From contig NZ_BAUT01000001.1 in assembly GCF_000513095.1 (NCBI RefSeq), positions 1 through 64,000 of the forward strand: a stretch of 64,000 nt of DNA, given 5' to 3'. Within the stretch, counting starts at the first letter, position 1. Each line of letters starts with the position of its first letter. The DNA is from Halalkalibacter wakoensis JCM 9140. Lineage in GTDB: Bacteria > Bacillota > Bacilli > Bacillales > Bacillaceae_D. The notes under the pieces were generated by a model. It had not been told where the DNA came from. It did no database searches and saw nothing but the letters and a program-made list of their open reading frames with translations. Positions 27,753 through 37,037 of this stretch are shown here, piece by piece. The translations under genes and the position numbers were made by a program.

Positions 27753-28977
27753 AATCGATAGCTCGATTTAGTGCTTTTCGGGCTGTTAAGAGAATAAACA
27801 CAAGTAGCATCATTAATGTAAATAAGGCTCCGTACTGAGTAATCAATCCCCATGCAGAGTGGAACCAAGAGCTTGATTGTTCGCGTAGAAATACGGGAAT
27901 AGCCTGCCATTGTTCACTAGCAGTTTGATTAAGATAAAAGGGACGCCAAAACAAAAAGACTAAAAAGGCTGCAAAAAATCCGTGCATAAACCGTGATATG
28001 AGAAAGGGTTTAAAGCGAATATCCGTTTCTGCTAATATGCTTGCTACTTGAGCTTGGATTGAAAACCCACTAAAGGCTAAAATAAAGCTAGTTACGATTA
28101 TTTGTTCAAGTAAACCGACTGATATAGTCTCACTTGCCATTTGAGCACCTAGGGTCATTTCAAAAATTCCTGAAATAAGTGAACTATTTAAGTCACTAGG
28201 CAAATGGAAGAATGTTAAAACGATAGAAAATAATGAACCAATCAAATGGACAAAGCCAACTAAGCTTAATAGTTCATTTAATACAGAGAATAAAATGATG
28301 AATCCACCAATCATAAGTAGAGTTCGTACAGAAGATTGAACGGCATCCCCCAATAATTTTCCGATTGGACGGCCATCTTTTATTCTTTCTTTGTGGAGCA
28401 TTTTAAATGCTGTGACAATCCCGCTAGCATTCGCTTTGGGTGGTGGACTACTTGCTTCCTCTTCACGACCATGAAAGCGCATCAGAAGCCCAACGATGAT
28501 ATTGCCAATATAATGAGCGAGGGCTAAAACAATCCCAAGCGCTGCATTATGAAAGAAGCCAACAGCAATGGCACCAAAGATAAACAAAGGATTGGCGGAA
28601 CTTGTAAAGCAAACGAGGCGTTCTGCTTCAATCCTTGATAGTTTCCCTTCTTGTCTCAACCGGGCCGTTATTTTAGCTCCAGCTGGATTGCCAGAAGCAA
28701 GCCCCATAGCCCAAACAAACCCTCCAACACCTGGAACTTTGAAAAGTGGTCGCATTAAAGGCTCTAACAAAACCCCAATAAATGTGACAACGCCAAAGCC
28801 AATTAACAGTTCAGAAACGATAAAAAAGGGTAAGAGCGAGGGAAAGACCACTTCCCACCAAATATTTAACCCTCTAATCGAACCTTCTAGAGCTTGTTGT
28901 GGAAATATCATGAGAGAGGCTGCTAATAAAATGCTTATAAGTGCAAGAGTGAGAGTTTTTATCATTGAAAATGGCAT
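27751..28977 (-). CDS. ylbJ: Sporulation integral membrane protein YlbJ
   Basis: A 408-residue polytopic membrane protein of the nucleoside-recognition (Gate) family, required in B. subtilis for proper spore formation and controlled by sigma-E. About nine hydrophobic segments are visible, with family blocks FPSLLPFFIVSELLIGFG, MGLASGNPAGAKITARLRQEGKLSRIEAERLVCFTSSANPLFIFGAIAVGFF and FSGFSIQAQVASILAETDI. AAAGGAGG precedes the ATG. It is divergent from ylbK, as in B. subtilis. I could not find a strong sigma-E promoter match. Confidence 0.93.
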   Translation of the reverse strand: MPFSMIKTLTLALISILLAASLMIFPQQALEGSIRGLNIWWEVVFPSLLPFFIVSELLIGFGVVTFIGVLLEPLMRPLFKVPGVGGFVWAMGLASGNPAGAKITARLRQEGKLSRIEAERLVCFTSSANPLFIFGAIAVGFFHNAALGIVLALAHYIGNIIVGLLMRFHGREEEASSPPPKANASGIVTAFKMLHKERIKDGRPIGKLLGDAVQSSVRTLLMIGGFIILFSVLNELLSLVGFVHLIGSLFSIVLTFFHLPSDLNSSLISGIFEMTLGAQMASETISVGLLEQIIVTSFILAFSGFSIQAQVASILAETDIRFKPFLISRFMHGFFAAFLVFLFWRPFYLNQTASEQWQAIPVFLREQSSSWFHSAWGLITQYGALFTLMMLLVFILLTARKALNRAID

Positions 28978-29105
28978 TGAAATAGCTGCCTCCTTTTATG
29001 TAACTTCGAAACCAACCTGTCCATAATATAACTATACGTATACAAGCTCGTAATAGACCATATGATTTTATTGTGAGAGATAAACACAGTAAGGAGAGGA
29101 TAGGA

Positions 29106-29915
29106 ATGGGGGGAGAACGACCAAAAATCGGTCTTGCTCTTGGATCCGGGGGAGCAAGGGGTTTTGCTCATATTGGGGTTTTAAAAGTATTAGAGGAAGA
29201 GCAAATACCAATCGATTATATTGCTGGGAGCAGTATGGGTGCTCTTGTTGGCAGCTTGTATGGAGTAGGCCAATCTCCTGCTCATTTAGAGCGATTTGCA
29301 ACGCTGTTTCGTAGAAAGTATTTCATTGATTTTATCGTTCCCAAACTCGGATTTGTAGCTGGTGTTAAGGCTAAAGAGGTTATTCGGATGTTAGCAAAAG
29401 ATAAGAAGTTAGAAGAGCTACATCCGCCAGTAGCTGTTGTTGCGACAGATATAAAAAACGGTGAACGAGTGGTTTTACGAAAAGGGGACGTTGCTACGGC
29501 CGTTAGAGCGAGCATTGCGATCCCTGGTATTTTTGTTCCTGAAAAGGTTGAAGATCGTTTGTTAGTAGATGGTGGCGTGATTGACCGTGTACCTGTCTCA
29601 GTAGTGAAAGAAATGGGCGCAGATGTTACAATAGCAGTTGACGTTTCATATTTTCGTACAGAACCAGAATTGAACACGGTCTACGATATTATTATGCAAA
29701 GCATGGATATTATGGCTAGAGAGTTAGTTCGTGTACAAGAGATCGACAGTTCGATTATGTTGCGCCCTATAGTAGAACATTCGAGTTCCCTTGATTTCTC
29801 ACAAGTGGAACGGCTGATTGAACGAGGGGAGGAAGCTGCGAGAGAGCAACTTCCGGAAATAAGACGATGCATGGAAACTTGGAAGGAGAACAATGATGAG
29901 CGGTTCAAAAATTAA
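29106..29915 (+). CDS. ylbK: Patatin-like phospholipase YlbK
   Basis: A 269-residue patatin-fold hydrolase (RssA group). The oxyanion motif GSGGARGFAHIGVL, the nucleophile GSSMG (Ser) and the catalytic Asp in VDGGVIDRVP are all present, so it should be active. The substrate is not known. The ATG at 29106 has TAAGGAGAGG seven bases upstream; the GTG at 29073 is rejected. Its 3' end overlaps ylbL by 23 bp, so the two are co-translated. Confidence 0.93.
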   Translation: MGGERPKIGLALGSGGARGFAHIGVLKVLEEEQIPIDYIAGSSMGALVGSLYGVGQSPAHLERFATLFRRKYFIDFIVPKLGFVAGVKAKEVIRMLAKDKKLEELHPPVAVVATDIKNGERVVLRKGDVATAVRASIAIPGIFVPEKVEDRLLVDGGVIDRVPVSVVKEMGADVTIAVDVSYFRTEPELNTVYDIIMQSMDIMARELVRVQEIDSSIMLRPIVEHSSSLDFSQVERLIERGEEAAREQLPEIRRCMETWKENNDERFKN

Positions 29916-30936
29916 GAAAAGGTGGATCGTTCTGATCTTACTTTTGCTGTTTGTTCAGTTTTATCAATTGCCTTACTATTATTCGCAACCGGGTGGGGCA
30001 AAGGTGTTAGACGAAGTCATTGCGGTTGAGGGTGGCTTTACAGAGGAGGAAGGGTCGTTTATGCTTACGACTGTTCAGATGGGAAAAGCAAACCTCTTCT
30101 TTTATGCATGGGCTCATTTAAGTCCTTATCGAATGATTTATCCAGAAGAACAACTTCGCTATGAAGGGGAAACAGATGATGAGTACCAACATCGGCAAAT
30201 AATGGCAATGACGAGCTCACAAGAAGTGGCTAAAATTGTTGCTTATGAGGCAGCGGGAAAAATAGTAGAGTATGAACATAAGGGAGTTTTGGTCACAACG
30301 TTGATTGAAGGAATGCCCGCTCATGATGTGTTGCAAATGGGCGATCATATTGTTGCTGTCGATGGAGAGCAAATTGTAACCTCCGAGCAATTGATTGAGA
30401 CATTGCAAGGGAAGACACAAACGGAGACCGTTGAAATTACGTATATTCGTGATGGATTAGAGCAAACAGCTGAACTGGGCTTTTCTCCATTTCCAGAAGA
30501 AATGAATGCTCCTGAAGATAGGGTAGGAATTGGAATATCTGCGCCTGTAACTGATCGAGAAGTAACGTTTGAGCCTAATGTAACGATTGACACAAGTCAA
30601 ATTGGAGGGCCATCTGCAGGACTAATGTTTGCATTAGAGATCTACAATCAATTGCTTGAAGCGGATATAACGAAAGGATACGATATTGCTGGAACGGGTA
30701 CCATTAATGAAGATGGAATGGTTGGTCGAATTGGCGGGGCTGCCCAAAAAGTTGTTGCCGCAGATAAGGCTGGAGCTAGATACTTTTTTGCTCCAAATGA
30801 AGGCGGAGCTTACAATTCAAATTATTTAGAAGCGGTAGAGGCTGCTAGTGATATTGGAACAGATATGGAAGTTATTGCTGTTGATACATTTGAAGAAGCC
30901 ATCAACTTTTTACAGTCGTTGCCTGAAAAATCGTAA
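29893..30936 (+). CDS. ylbL: PDZ-Lon (S16) membrane protease YlbL
   Basis: A membrane-anchored Lon-like serine protease. It has an N-terminal anchor (about residues 9-24), a PDZ domain (about 120-190: GVLVTTLIEGMPAHDVLQMGDHIVAVDGEQI) and a C-terminal S16 domain. The catalytic Ser is in IGGPSAGLMFALE, and the Lys is in GGAAQKVVAADKAGA. YlbL and CtpA share degradation of the division inhibitor YneA after DNA damage in B. subtilis. Two adjacent ATG codons follow GGAAGGAG inside the end of ylbK. Confidence 0.94.
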   Translation: MMSGSKIKKRWIVLILLLLFVQFYQLPYYYSQPGGAKVLDEVIAVEGGFTEEEGSFMLTTVQMGKANLFFYAWAHLSPYRMIYPEEQLRYEGETDDEYQHRQIMAMTSSQEVAKIVAYEAAGKIVEYEHKGVLVTTLIEGMPAHDVLQMGDHIVAVDGEQIVTSEQLIETLQGKTQTETVEITYIRDGLEQTAELGFSPFPEEMNAPEDRVGIGISAPVTDREVTFEPNVTIDTSQIGGPSAGLMFALEIYNQLLEADITKGYDIAGTGTINEDGMVGRIGGAAQKVVAADKAGARYFFAPNEGGAYNSNYLEAVEAASDIGTDMEVIAVDTFEEAINFLQSLPEKS

Positions 30937-30938
30937 TT

Positions 30939-30970
30939 AAAACGACTCGATATTGTTCGAGTCGTTTTTT
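30939..30970. terminator. Bidirectional terminator between ylbL and tmcAL
   Basis: AAAACGACTCGA and TCGAGTCGTTTT flank a 6-base loop, then more T. Confidence 0.9.
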
Positions 30971-30977
30971 CGTACAT

Positions 30978-32183
30978 TTATAAGCGAATGGGGGACCTGG
31001 TCGCTTCCTTTTTCATTTCAGCTGTTCTTGTGTGGCTCGGCAGTATGGAAAGATAAACATTGGCGGCTCGTTCTTCTAATTCCGTCATAATGCCTTCTAC
31101 TTTTGCAGGTTTCCTAATTGGGAGAGTTCTTCGTTTTCTTGTTTTGTTTAGGTAAGCCTGACCTTTTTCAGTCATTCCTAATAAACGGAGATAGTTAGGT
31201 TTTGTATTAAGAGCTTCGTTCATTTCAATTTTTGTTGTATTTGTAACAATATGAGTTGAAACTCTTTGTAATCTGGTCCAAGTATAACGCTTTGTTTTTA
31301 CAAGATTCATCCAGTCATGAAAGGAATCGGCTTTTTTGCTTGCTTCTTTTAAACGGTACTCAAGTCCTTCCTCACATTCATATATAGAGCGTAACTCATT
31401 AACTGGTGTTGAAAGAAGTTTGTATTGCAATAAAGGATAATACTCTTCCCATGTGTGAAAGAGAGAGTAAGTTTCTTGATAGTTTTTTAGAAGTTGATAA
31501 GAAGGCTCCGGCATAACATGTTTGCTTTCTTCAAGTTGATTGCTAGTAAGCAATTTTCGAATACTTGTTGCACTTGCAATCGTTCCTTCTCTTATATCTT
31601 CATCGTGGTATTGTGCAGCCTTTCGTAACGTTGTTGTTGGTTTTATCGTACACTTTTGATCAGCGATTGCTTTTACATAATGAAAACCTAGAATGTTATT
31701 AGGTTCTGTAAGAGATAGAGCAGTCGAAGAAGTGTGTAGTTGTGTAAAAGCTGCTGAGGCAGCTCGAGGATAGCTGTAACCTAATTTCATATTTGCTTGA
31801 ACAAATTGGTCAAATTCTGTTTGGTGTTTATTCATAAACGTTACGAACTGCAGGAATTCTTGAATGTCCCCGGACTCACTACCGAAATTCAGGAAGTCAA
31901 CGCCAATTTCCGATAATAAGGAAATCGCTCCATTAGCAAATAATTCTGCTTTTTGGGCAGAATAACAATAGGGTAGTTCAATTACAAGGTCCACTCCAGA
32001 TAGAAGGGCCATCTTCGTTCGGTACCATTTAGAGATGATAGCAGGTTCGCCCCTTTGTAAAAAGGTTCCACTCATGATGGCTACTACTACTTCTGCTCCT
32101 GTAATCTTCTTGGCTTGATTTACTTGGAAAAGATGACCGTTATGAAACGGATTATATTCGACGACAATCCCAACTGCTTTCAC
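30978..32183 (-). CDS. tmcAL: tRNA(Met) cytidine acetate ligase TmcAL (YlbM)
   Basis: Makes N4-acetylcytidine at the wobble position of elongator tRNA-Met using acetate and ATP. The nucleotidyltransferase-like N-terminus GIVVEYNPFHNGHLFQVNQAKKITGAEVVVAIMSGTFLQRGEPAI carries the HxGH-like motif, and DLVIELPYCYSAQKAELFANGAI, NNILGFHYVKAI and SATSIRKLL follow. At 401 residues it is slightly shorter than the B. subtilis protein. It is divergent from ylbN and convergent with ylbL. Confidence 0.94.
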   Translation of the reverse strand: MKAVGIVVEYNPFHNGHLFQVNQAKKITGAEVVVAIMSGTFLQRGEPAIISKWYRTKMALLSGVDLVIELPYCYSAQKAELFANGAISLLSEIGVDFLNFGSESGDIQEFLQFVTFMNKHQTEFDQFVQANMKLGYSYPRAASAAFTQLHTSSTALSLTEPNNILGFHYVKAIADQKCTIKPTTTLRKAAQYHDEDIREGTIASATSIRKLLTSNQLEESKHVMPEPSYQLLKNYQETYSLFHTWEEYYPLLQYKLLSTPVNELRSIYECEEGLEYRLKEASKKADSFHDWMNLVKTKRYTWTRLQRVSTHIVTNTTKIEMNEALNTKPNYLRLLGMTEKGQAYLNKTRKRRTLPIRKPAKVEGIMTELEERAANVYLSILPSHTRTAEMKKEATRSPIRL

Positions 32184-32323
32184 TCAATGTTCACATCCCC
32201 ATATAAAGTAAGTAAGAAAAAAGACAGTTTCTTTACTCTTCTTTTATGACATGCTACAATAAACGTCATGCTTAAACAAGTACAAGTTCTACTAAATTGA
32301 TTTTACAGTGTAAAGAAAAAAGG

Positions 32324-32352
32324 TTGACATTAATTTATTGTAGAGCTATACT
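32324..32352 (+). promoter_or_regulatory. Strong sigma-A promoter of ylbN-rpmF
   Basis: A perfect TTGACA (32324-32329), a 17-base spacer and TATACT (32347-32352), 29 bases before the ylbN start. This is the clearest vegetative promoter in the window. Confidence 0.88.
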
Positions 32353-32381
32353 TAATTTTGTTGTCTTAGAGGTGATCAGAC

Positions 32382-32900
32382 ATGAAATGGTCATTACAGC
32401 AATTATCTATTGCCAAGCGCAAACCATTTACATTTGAAGAAGAAGTTGATTTATCAAGCTTAAAAGATTTAAATCCAGATATTCGGTCTGTTTCTCCTTT
32501 CTTGGTAAAAGGGGAAGTCCACTATACTGGTTCTATGGTAACCTTTCAACTTTCTATTACAGGAGAGTTGATTCTCCCATGTGTTCGAACATTAGCGGAT
32601 GTTGTATTTCCTATTGATCTTCATGTGAAAGAACATTTTCATCCTACCAATGATTATGTCACGGCCGATGTTGATCATGATGAAATTCATTTCTTTGAAG
32701 GAGAAACAATTGATCTTCTACCTGTTGTTCAAGAACTTATCTTGTTGGAAATTCCTATTCAAGTATATGCTGAATCGGAAACAGAGCGACTTGCTCCACC
32801 ATCAGGGAAAGACTGGGGAATTGTCACAGAAGAAGAACATAAGAACCGTGTTGACCCTAGACTCGCTGATTTGGCAAAGTTTTTTGAGAAAAAGGATTAG
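32382..32900 (+). CDS. ylbN: YceD/DUF177 family protein YlbN
   Basis: A 172-residue DUF177 protein, almost always encoded just before ribosomal protein L32 and thought to link to 23S rRNA or ribosome assembly. The family end block VDPRLADLAKFFEKK is intact, and the middle has VQELILLEIPIQVY. Two Cys of the family's usual CxRC-type motif are reduced to a single Cys (LILPCVRT). It starts the ylbN-rpmF operon from the strong promoter. Confidence 0.9.
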   Translation: MKWSLQQLSIAKRKPFTFEEEVDLSSLKDLNPDIRSVSPFLVKGEVHYTGSMVTFQLSITGELILPCVRTLADVVFPIDLHVKEHFHPTNDYVTADVDHDEIHFFEGETIDLLPVVQELILLEIPIQVYAESETERLAPPSGKDWGIVTEEEHKNRVDPRLADLAKFFEKKD

Positions 32901-32997
32901 GAAAATCGAAGCACCGGCAACGCTCGTGCCTTCATTTCATACAACAACTAAGTGAAGTTGGATTAGATTTTATAGATTTTTTAAGGAGGTGGGAATG

Positions 32998-33171
32998 ATG
33001 GCAGTACCATTTAGAAGAACATCTAAAACTCGCAAAAATAAGCGTCGTACTCACTACAAATTAGCAGTACCTGGTATGACTAAATGTCCTGAGTGTGGAG
33101 AATTGAAACTTGCTCACCGTGTTTGTAAAGAGTGTGGCTCTTACAAAGGCCAAGATGTAGTAAGCAAGTAA
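32998..33171 (+). CDS. rpmF: 50S ribosomal protein L32
   Basis: A 57-residue large-subunit protein beginning [22 protein letters not shown]. Two CxxC pairs (CPEC, CKEC) mark the zinc-binding form. TTAAGGAGGTGG is an unusually strong ribosome site; ATG 32998 fits the family N-terminus, although ATG 32995 is adjacent. A perfect terminator follows. Confidence 0.97.
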   Translation: MAVPFRRTSKTRKNKRRTHYKLAVPGMTKCPECGELKLAHRVCKECGSYKGQDVVSK

Positions 33172-33183
33172 TTTGATATGATC

Positions 33184-33216
33184 AAAAAGGCGAAGAGACT
33201 TCTCTTCGCCTTTTTT
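33184..33216 (+). terminator. Terminator after rpmF
   Basis: A 14-bp perfect stem AAAAAGGCGAAGAG/CTCTTCGCCTTTTT with a 4-base loop and a T tail. Confidence 0.93.
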
Positions 33217-33382
33217 GTAGGCTGTTATCGTAAAGATGGTTGCTCTAGAATATCCCGGGTACCTCCACTTCATGTGGAAAAAGAGTGGCTGTAGCGGAGT
33301 GGAACGAACCTCCTCTTCCCTCCTTAAACGAATAAACCTACAAAGTATACTATTTTTGTTAATGGATGAGGAGTGGTCAAAA

Positions 33383-34153
33383 GTGAATACTGTCAAAGTT
33401 ATACAGGAAGATAACGGGATAACATGGATCGTACTCAATCGAGAAGAAATGAGAAATGCGATTAATCATGATGTTATAGATGAACTAGAGAAAGCGCTTT
33501 TAACAGCCGAACACGATGACAGCAAACTAGTTGTATTGACTGGAGAGGGGAACCGTGCCTTTTGCTCAGGAGGTGATTTGTCAACATTTCAACATTTACA
33601 AACAGCAAAAGAGGCGAAAAAGATGTTAGAGAAGATGGGAACAATTTTGGAAAAGATTGCTTTTTTTCCGAAAATAACCGTTGCGGCTCTAAATGGAATA
33701 GCTGTTGGTGGTGGAAGTGAGTTAGCTTCTGCATGTGATTTTAGAATTGGGACACCTGCTTGCAAAGTTGGTTTTGTTCAAGCGACTTTAGGCATTACAA
33801 CAGGTTGGGGTGGTTCAACTTTGCTTTTTGAAAAAGTGGCTGTAACCGAAGCATTGAACATGTTGTTGTCAGCAAGAATGTATACATCAGAGGAACTTTT
33901 ACATAATGGGTTTTTACAGTCTGTTATAGAAGATGAATCATTTAAAGATGGAGTCATCAGCTATGTAGAACCTTTTTTACAACATTCTAAAGAGGTTGTC
34001 CTAGCTTACAAATCGAAGCTGGTTAATCGTTACGATAAAAATCTGATACATGAAAACATTCAAAAAGAGATTCGTGAATGCGCTAGGTTATGGGAGTCTG
34101 CTGAGCATCATGAGGCTGTACAAGCCTTTTTGAATCGTCCAAAGAACAACTGA
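33383..34153 (+). CDS. Enoyl-CoA hydratase/isomerase family protein
   Basis: A 256-residue crotonase-fold protein. The CoA oxyanion loop FCSGGDLSTF and the helix ALNGIAVGGGSELASACDFRIGT are present; FVQATLGITTGWGGSTLLF holds the family's usual acidic site region, with Thr/Gly in place of the common catalytic Glu. Its exact reaction is unclear. The GTG at 33383 has GAGGAGTGG upstream; the frame to 33236 runs through the upstream gap and is rejected. It lies between rpmF and rsfA, an insertion relative to B. subtilis. Confidence 0.85.
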   Translation: MNTVKVIQEDNGITWIVLNREEMRNAINHDVIDELEKALLTAEHDDSKLVVLTGEGNRAFCSGGDLSTFQHLQTAKEAKKMLEKMGTILEKIAFFPKITVAALNGIAVGGGSELASACDFRIGTPACKVGFVQATLGITTGWGGSTLLFEKVAVTEALNMLLSARMYTSEELLHNGFLQSVIEDESFKDGVISYVEPFLQHSKEVVLAYKSKLVNRYDKNLIHENIQKEIRECARLWESAEHHEAVQAFLNRPKNN

Positions 34154-34165
34154 TGCTAGATTTAT

Positions 34166-34194
34166 GAATAGATCCTGGCAAAACGGTCATAATT
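34166..34194 (+). promoter_or_regulatory. Sigma-F promoter of rsfA
   Basis: GAATA (34166-34170), 14 bases and GGTCATAATT (34185-34194) fit GYWTA-N15-GGNNANANTW, with a perfect -10. rsfA is sigma-F-dependent in B. subtilis, which supports the match. The leader would be about 110 nt. Confidence 0.65.
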
Positions 34195-34310
34195 GAATAC
34201 TAGAACTAATCTATCTCACGAAAAGAAGAGAGATCTTTTTTAGGAATATTAGTCTTTCTACTCTAGTAGATGCATATGAATAAGCAACCAAGACTTTGAG
34301 GAGGGATTCT

Positions 34311-34871
34311 ATGACAACGATTCGCCAGGATGCATGGAGCACAGATGAAGATTTAATTTTAGCTGAAGTTGTTCTTAGACATATACGAGAAGGGAGTACA
34401 CAGCTTGCTGCCTTTGAAGAAGTTGGAGAACGCTTGTCTAGAACGAGTGCAGCGTGCGGGTTCAGATGGAATTCGGCGATCCGAAAAAAATATGAATCTG
34501 CGGTCGCATTAGCGAAGAAGCAGCGTTCAAAAGGGAAAAAGCAACCGTTTGAAGACAGAGAGTGGGCAACAGAAGCAAGTAACGAAATTATTGAACCTGT
34601 TCCAACGGCGGTTAAAGAGAGGGAGGTAGAAGTTTCAAAGAAAGAGGCTTCTTCTTCCGAATTAACAATGGAAGAGGTTCTATCCTTTCTAAGCGATTAT
34701 CATGAAAGCATGAAAGATCGGATGCCTACAGAGGAAATTGAAAAGCTTAAACAGGAAAATAAAAAACTAAATGATGAGCTAGAAAAGATTAAAGAAGAGA
34801 AAAAAATAATGACGGAAGATTACCGGGCCTTATTATCAATAATGGACCGGGCTAGAAAGCTGTCCATTTAA
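34311..34871 (+). CDS. rsfA: Prespore regulator RsfA (YlbO)
   Basis: A Myb/SANT-like DNA-binding protein that fine-tunes the sigma-F regulon in the forespore. The N-terminal domain [57 protein letters not shown] is the RsfA signature. The C-terminus (about 135-180) is a coiled coil beginning [22 protein letters not shown]. The ATG at 34311 has GAGGAGGG upstream. It has its own sigma-F promoter and terminator. Confidence 0.94.
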   Translation: MTTIRQDAWSTDEDLILAEVVLRHIREGSTQLAAFEEVGERLSRTSAACGFRWNSAIRKKYESAVALAKKQRSKGKKQPFEDREWATEASNEIIEPVPTAVKEREVEVSKKEASSSELTMEEVLSFLSDYHESMKDRMPTEEIEKLKQENKKLNDELEKIKEEKKIMTEDYRALLSIMDRARKLSI

Positions 34872-34920
34872 AAGTAAGAAAACACACACTCTTATTAGAA
34901 TGTGTGTTTTCTTTACTTAT
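34872..34920 (+). terminator. Terminator after rsfA
   Basis: AAGTAAGAAAACACACA pairs with TGTGTGTTTTCTTTACTT with one bulge around a 12-base loop. Confidence 0.82.
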
Positions 34921-34957
34921 TCGAGGTAATTGTTTGATTGCTTCGTTATCTTCTTGC

Positions 34958-35449
34958 TTAGTTTAATGACGAGTCCATAACTTGTTCTTGAACACCTTCA
35001 GGGAACCATATATATGGGCTTTCTCCACGATCTCGCGAAGCATCGTATGTAGCAGCTTCAAATCCCATATGCTCCCAAAAGGATCCAGAACCTTGTCTAG
35101 CATTCGTTTTAATAGGTAATTTAAAGGATTTAGCAAAGTTTACTAATGTTTCTCCATACCCTTGCTTTCTATATGCCTCTAACACTTCGAGTTTCCACAA
35201 TTCTAAATAATCTTGTGGTGGGTCAAAGTACCGATCATATTTTCCGGTAATCCGATAGAGGCTCATTCTGGCAACGAGCTTATTTCCAAAGTAGATTCCG
35301 TAAAAAGGAGATTCGCTATCATTTTCAATGATATTGGCCTCTAAATCACCTTTCATGGAAAGTTCTGCTGAACCATATTCGCGAAAGTTTTTAAATTCTT
35401 CTAGTGTTTTATAATTGACAAGTAATCGCTTAACTTCGTAATCATACAT
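34958..35449 (-). CDS. ylbP: GNAT-family acetyltransferase YlbP
   Basis: A 163-residue GCN5-type N-acetyltransferase. The acetyl-CoA loop is in LWKLEVLEAYRKQGYGETLVNFAKS (about residues 88-112), and SGSFWEHMGFE follows. The sequence matches B. subtilis YlbP along its length. Substrate unknown. GAAGGAGGATGATTC lies upstream of the ATG on the minus strand. It is flanked by divergent ylbQ. Confidence 0.9.
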   Translation of the reverse strand: MYDYEVKRLLVNYKTLEEFKNFREYGSAELSMKGDLEANIIENDSESPFYGIYFGNKLVARMSLYRITGKYDRYFDPPQDYLELWKLEVLEAYRKQGYGETLVNFAKSFKLPIKTNARQGSGSFWEHMGFEAATYDASRDRGESPYIWFPEGVQEQVMDSSLN

Positions 35450-35636
35450 AAAAGAATCATCCTCCTTCTCATAACTAGTGACTCTTTTATTTTACTACAA
35501 TTTACTCTGAAAGCGTTCTTATTTTATTTAATTTTTTATAGAAGCGGAAAATGTTTAAAAAGTCAGATTTTTTTAATGTGTAAGTTTGGTGGAAGAGTGT
35601 GGTACAATTTTCATAAAAAAACAAGGAGCAAGACAA

Positions 35637-36578
35637 GTGAAATACGTAATTATAGGATCGGGTTCAATTGGTATGTTGCTGTCATCTTACCTTGCGCAGC
35701 AAACGAACTCTCTTTTGCTCGCTACACATCGAAACATTCAGGCAAATCAAATTGAGCAAAAAGGGCTACATCTAGTTCATACAGATAAGATAACCAAAGT
35801 ACAACATGTACGAACGTCTTCGTGTTCGGCTTTATTAAAAAATAATCTAACAGATATAGAGACGATTGATGTCATGATCATTGCCGTTAAATCCCACCAA
35901 GTCAAACAAGTTCTTGAAGATCTGAAAGGAATTGAGCATAAAGTAGCATCTATCTTATTTCTGCAAAATGGAATGGGGCATACGGAAATGTTTCATGACA
36001 TTTCTATTCCTGAAGTTGCTGTTGGCGTAGTGGAGCATGGAGCAATGCGGACGAATGATTGGACAGTCTATCATACTGGGGTAGGGCGTTTACGTTGGAG
36101 TTATGTTCAGGCAGGAAAAAAGGTGATTGAAACAGCTTTTTCGCCACTACGGCTAAATGAGTTTCCTATTCTTCAAGAAAAGAACTGGATCCCCTTACTG
36201 CATTCGAAATTAATTGTAAACGCATGTGTTAATCCGTTAACAGCCCTATTAATGGTTAAAAACGGTCAACTTCTGGAAAATAAATATTACTTGAACATGA
36301 TGAGCCAAGTGTTTGATGAAGCGTGTACGGTTCTTGAAACGAGCGAAAAAGATCAAATGTGGGAGTATGTACGTGATGTTTGCCAAAAGACATCGTCGAA
36401 CTCCTCATCAATGCTTTTAGACTTTGAAAAAAAACGAAAAACAGAAATTGATAGCATATTAGGTTATCTGCTACGTCAAGCTGCTAACAAAAAGATTCAT
36501 GCACCTATAATTGCTTACCTACATGACGCTATAAAAGGCAAAGAAGTAGAGTTCAGAGAAGGGGAGGTTGAATCATGA
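35637..36578 (+). CDS. ylbQ: Ketopantoate reductase-like protein YlbQ
   Basis: A 313-residue NADPH-dependent reductase of the PanE/ApbA family. The Rossmann loop VIIGSGSIGMLLSSYL opens it, and VMIIAVKSHQV and LQNGMGH follow. The helical C-terminal half has KLIVNACVNPLTALLMVKNGQLL with the catalytic Lys and substrate Asn region. It may make pantoate for CoA, as expected for PanE. The GTG at 35637 has CAAGGAGC upstream. Its stop overlaps the next gene by 4 bp. Confidence 0.88.
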   Translation: MKYVIIGSGSIGMLLSSYLAQQTNSLLLATHRNIQANQIEQKGLHLVHTDKITKVQHVRTSSCSALLKNNLTDIETIDVMIIAVKSHQVKQVLEDLKGIEHKVASILFLQNGMGHTEMFHDISIPEVAVGVVEHGAMRTNDWTVYHTGVGRLRWSYVQAGKKVIETAFSPLRLNEFPILQEKNWIPLLHSKLIVNACVNPLTALLMVKNGQLLENKYYLNMMSQVFDEACTVLETSEKDQMWEYVRDVCQKTSSNSSSMLLDFEKKRKTEIDSILGYLLRQAANKKIHAPIIAYLHDAIKGKEVEFREGEVES

Positions 36579-36955
36579 CCAATTTAGTAGCTTCAGTGAT
36601 CGCGACGATTGTCACGATTCCACTTTTAGGATGGTACTTCATTTACATTGTCAATGTAAAAGTAACCAAAAACAAATCGAAAGCTATTCGTCTAGCTTCG
36701 GACTGGACGACCTTATTATTTATGGTTGCCGTCTATTTTATCATGGCAGAACTTTGGGGACAGTCTTTTATTTGGATTATTTTAGCGGTGTTTTTTTTCA
36801 TTTCAATAATTGTGACGTGGATGCACTGGAAGGTTTCAGGAGATATACAGACAAGGAAGCTGTTTAAAGGAATATGGAGATTTAATTTCTTGTTCTTTCT
36901 TATTCTCTATTTCTTGTTAAGTGGGTATGGATTGATTTCGATAATAATCAGTTGA
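36575..36955 (+). CDS. DUF3397 membrane protein
   Basis: A 126-residue integral membrane protein of the DUF3397 family with four hydrophobic segments (about 5-28, 42-60, 64-82, 98-122). It starts inside the ylbQ stop (ATGA overlap), so it is co-translated. The blocks NKSKAIRLASDWTTLLFM and FIWIILAVFF fit the family. Function unknown. It lies just before bshC, as in other Bacillus. Confidence 0.85.
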   Translation: MTNLVASVIATIVTIPLLGWYFIYIVNVKVTKNKSKAIRLASDWTTLLFMVAVYFIMAELWGQSFIWIILAVFFFISIIVTWMHWKVSGDIQTRKLFKGIWRFNFLFFLILYFLLSGYGLISIIIS

Positions 36956-37037
36956 AGCTAAGTCCTCTTATTTGTTCTAGAGCTAATAAATTTGCTATGA
37001 TGAAGGTAATTTTAGTCAAATGAAGGGACGTCTATTT

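Noticed and set aside
28977-29060. Sigma-E promoter upstream of ylbJ on the minus strand
   Set aside because: The best pair (TCATATG with TATACGTA) has a 16-base spacer and only 5 of 8 matches in the -10, too weak to report as a feature.
36568-36867. A 99-codon frame beside the DUF3397 gene
   Set aside because: It lies wholly over the DUF3397 gene in another frame and gives a Cys/His-rich, non-conserved protein.
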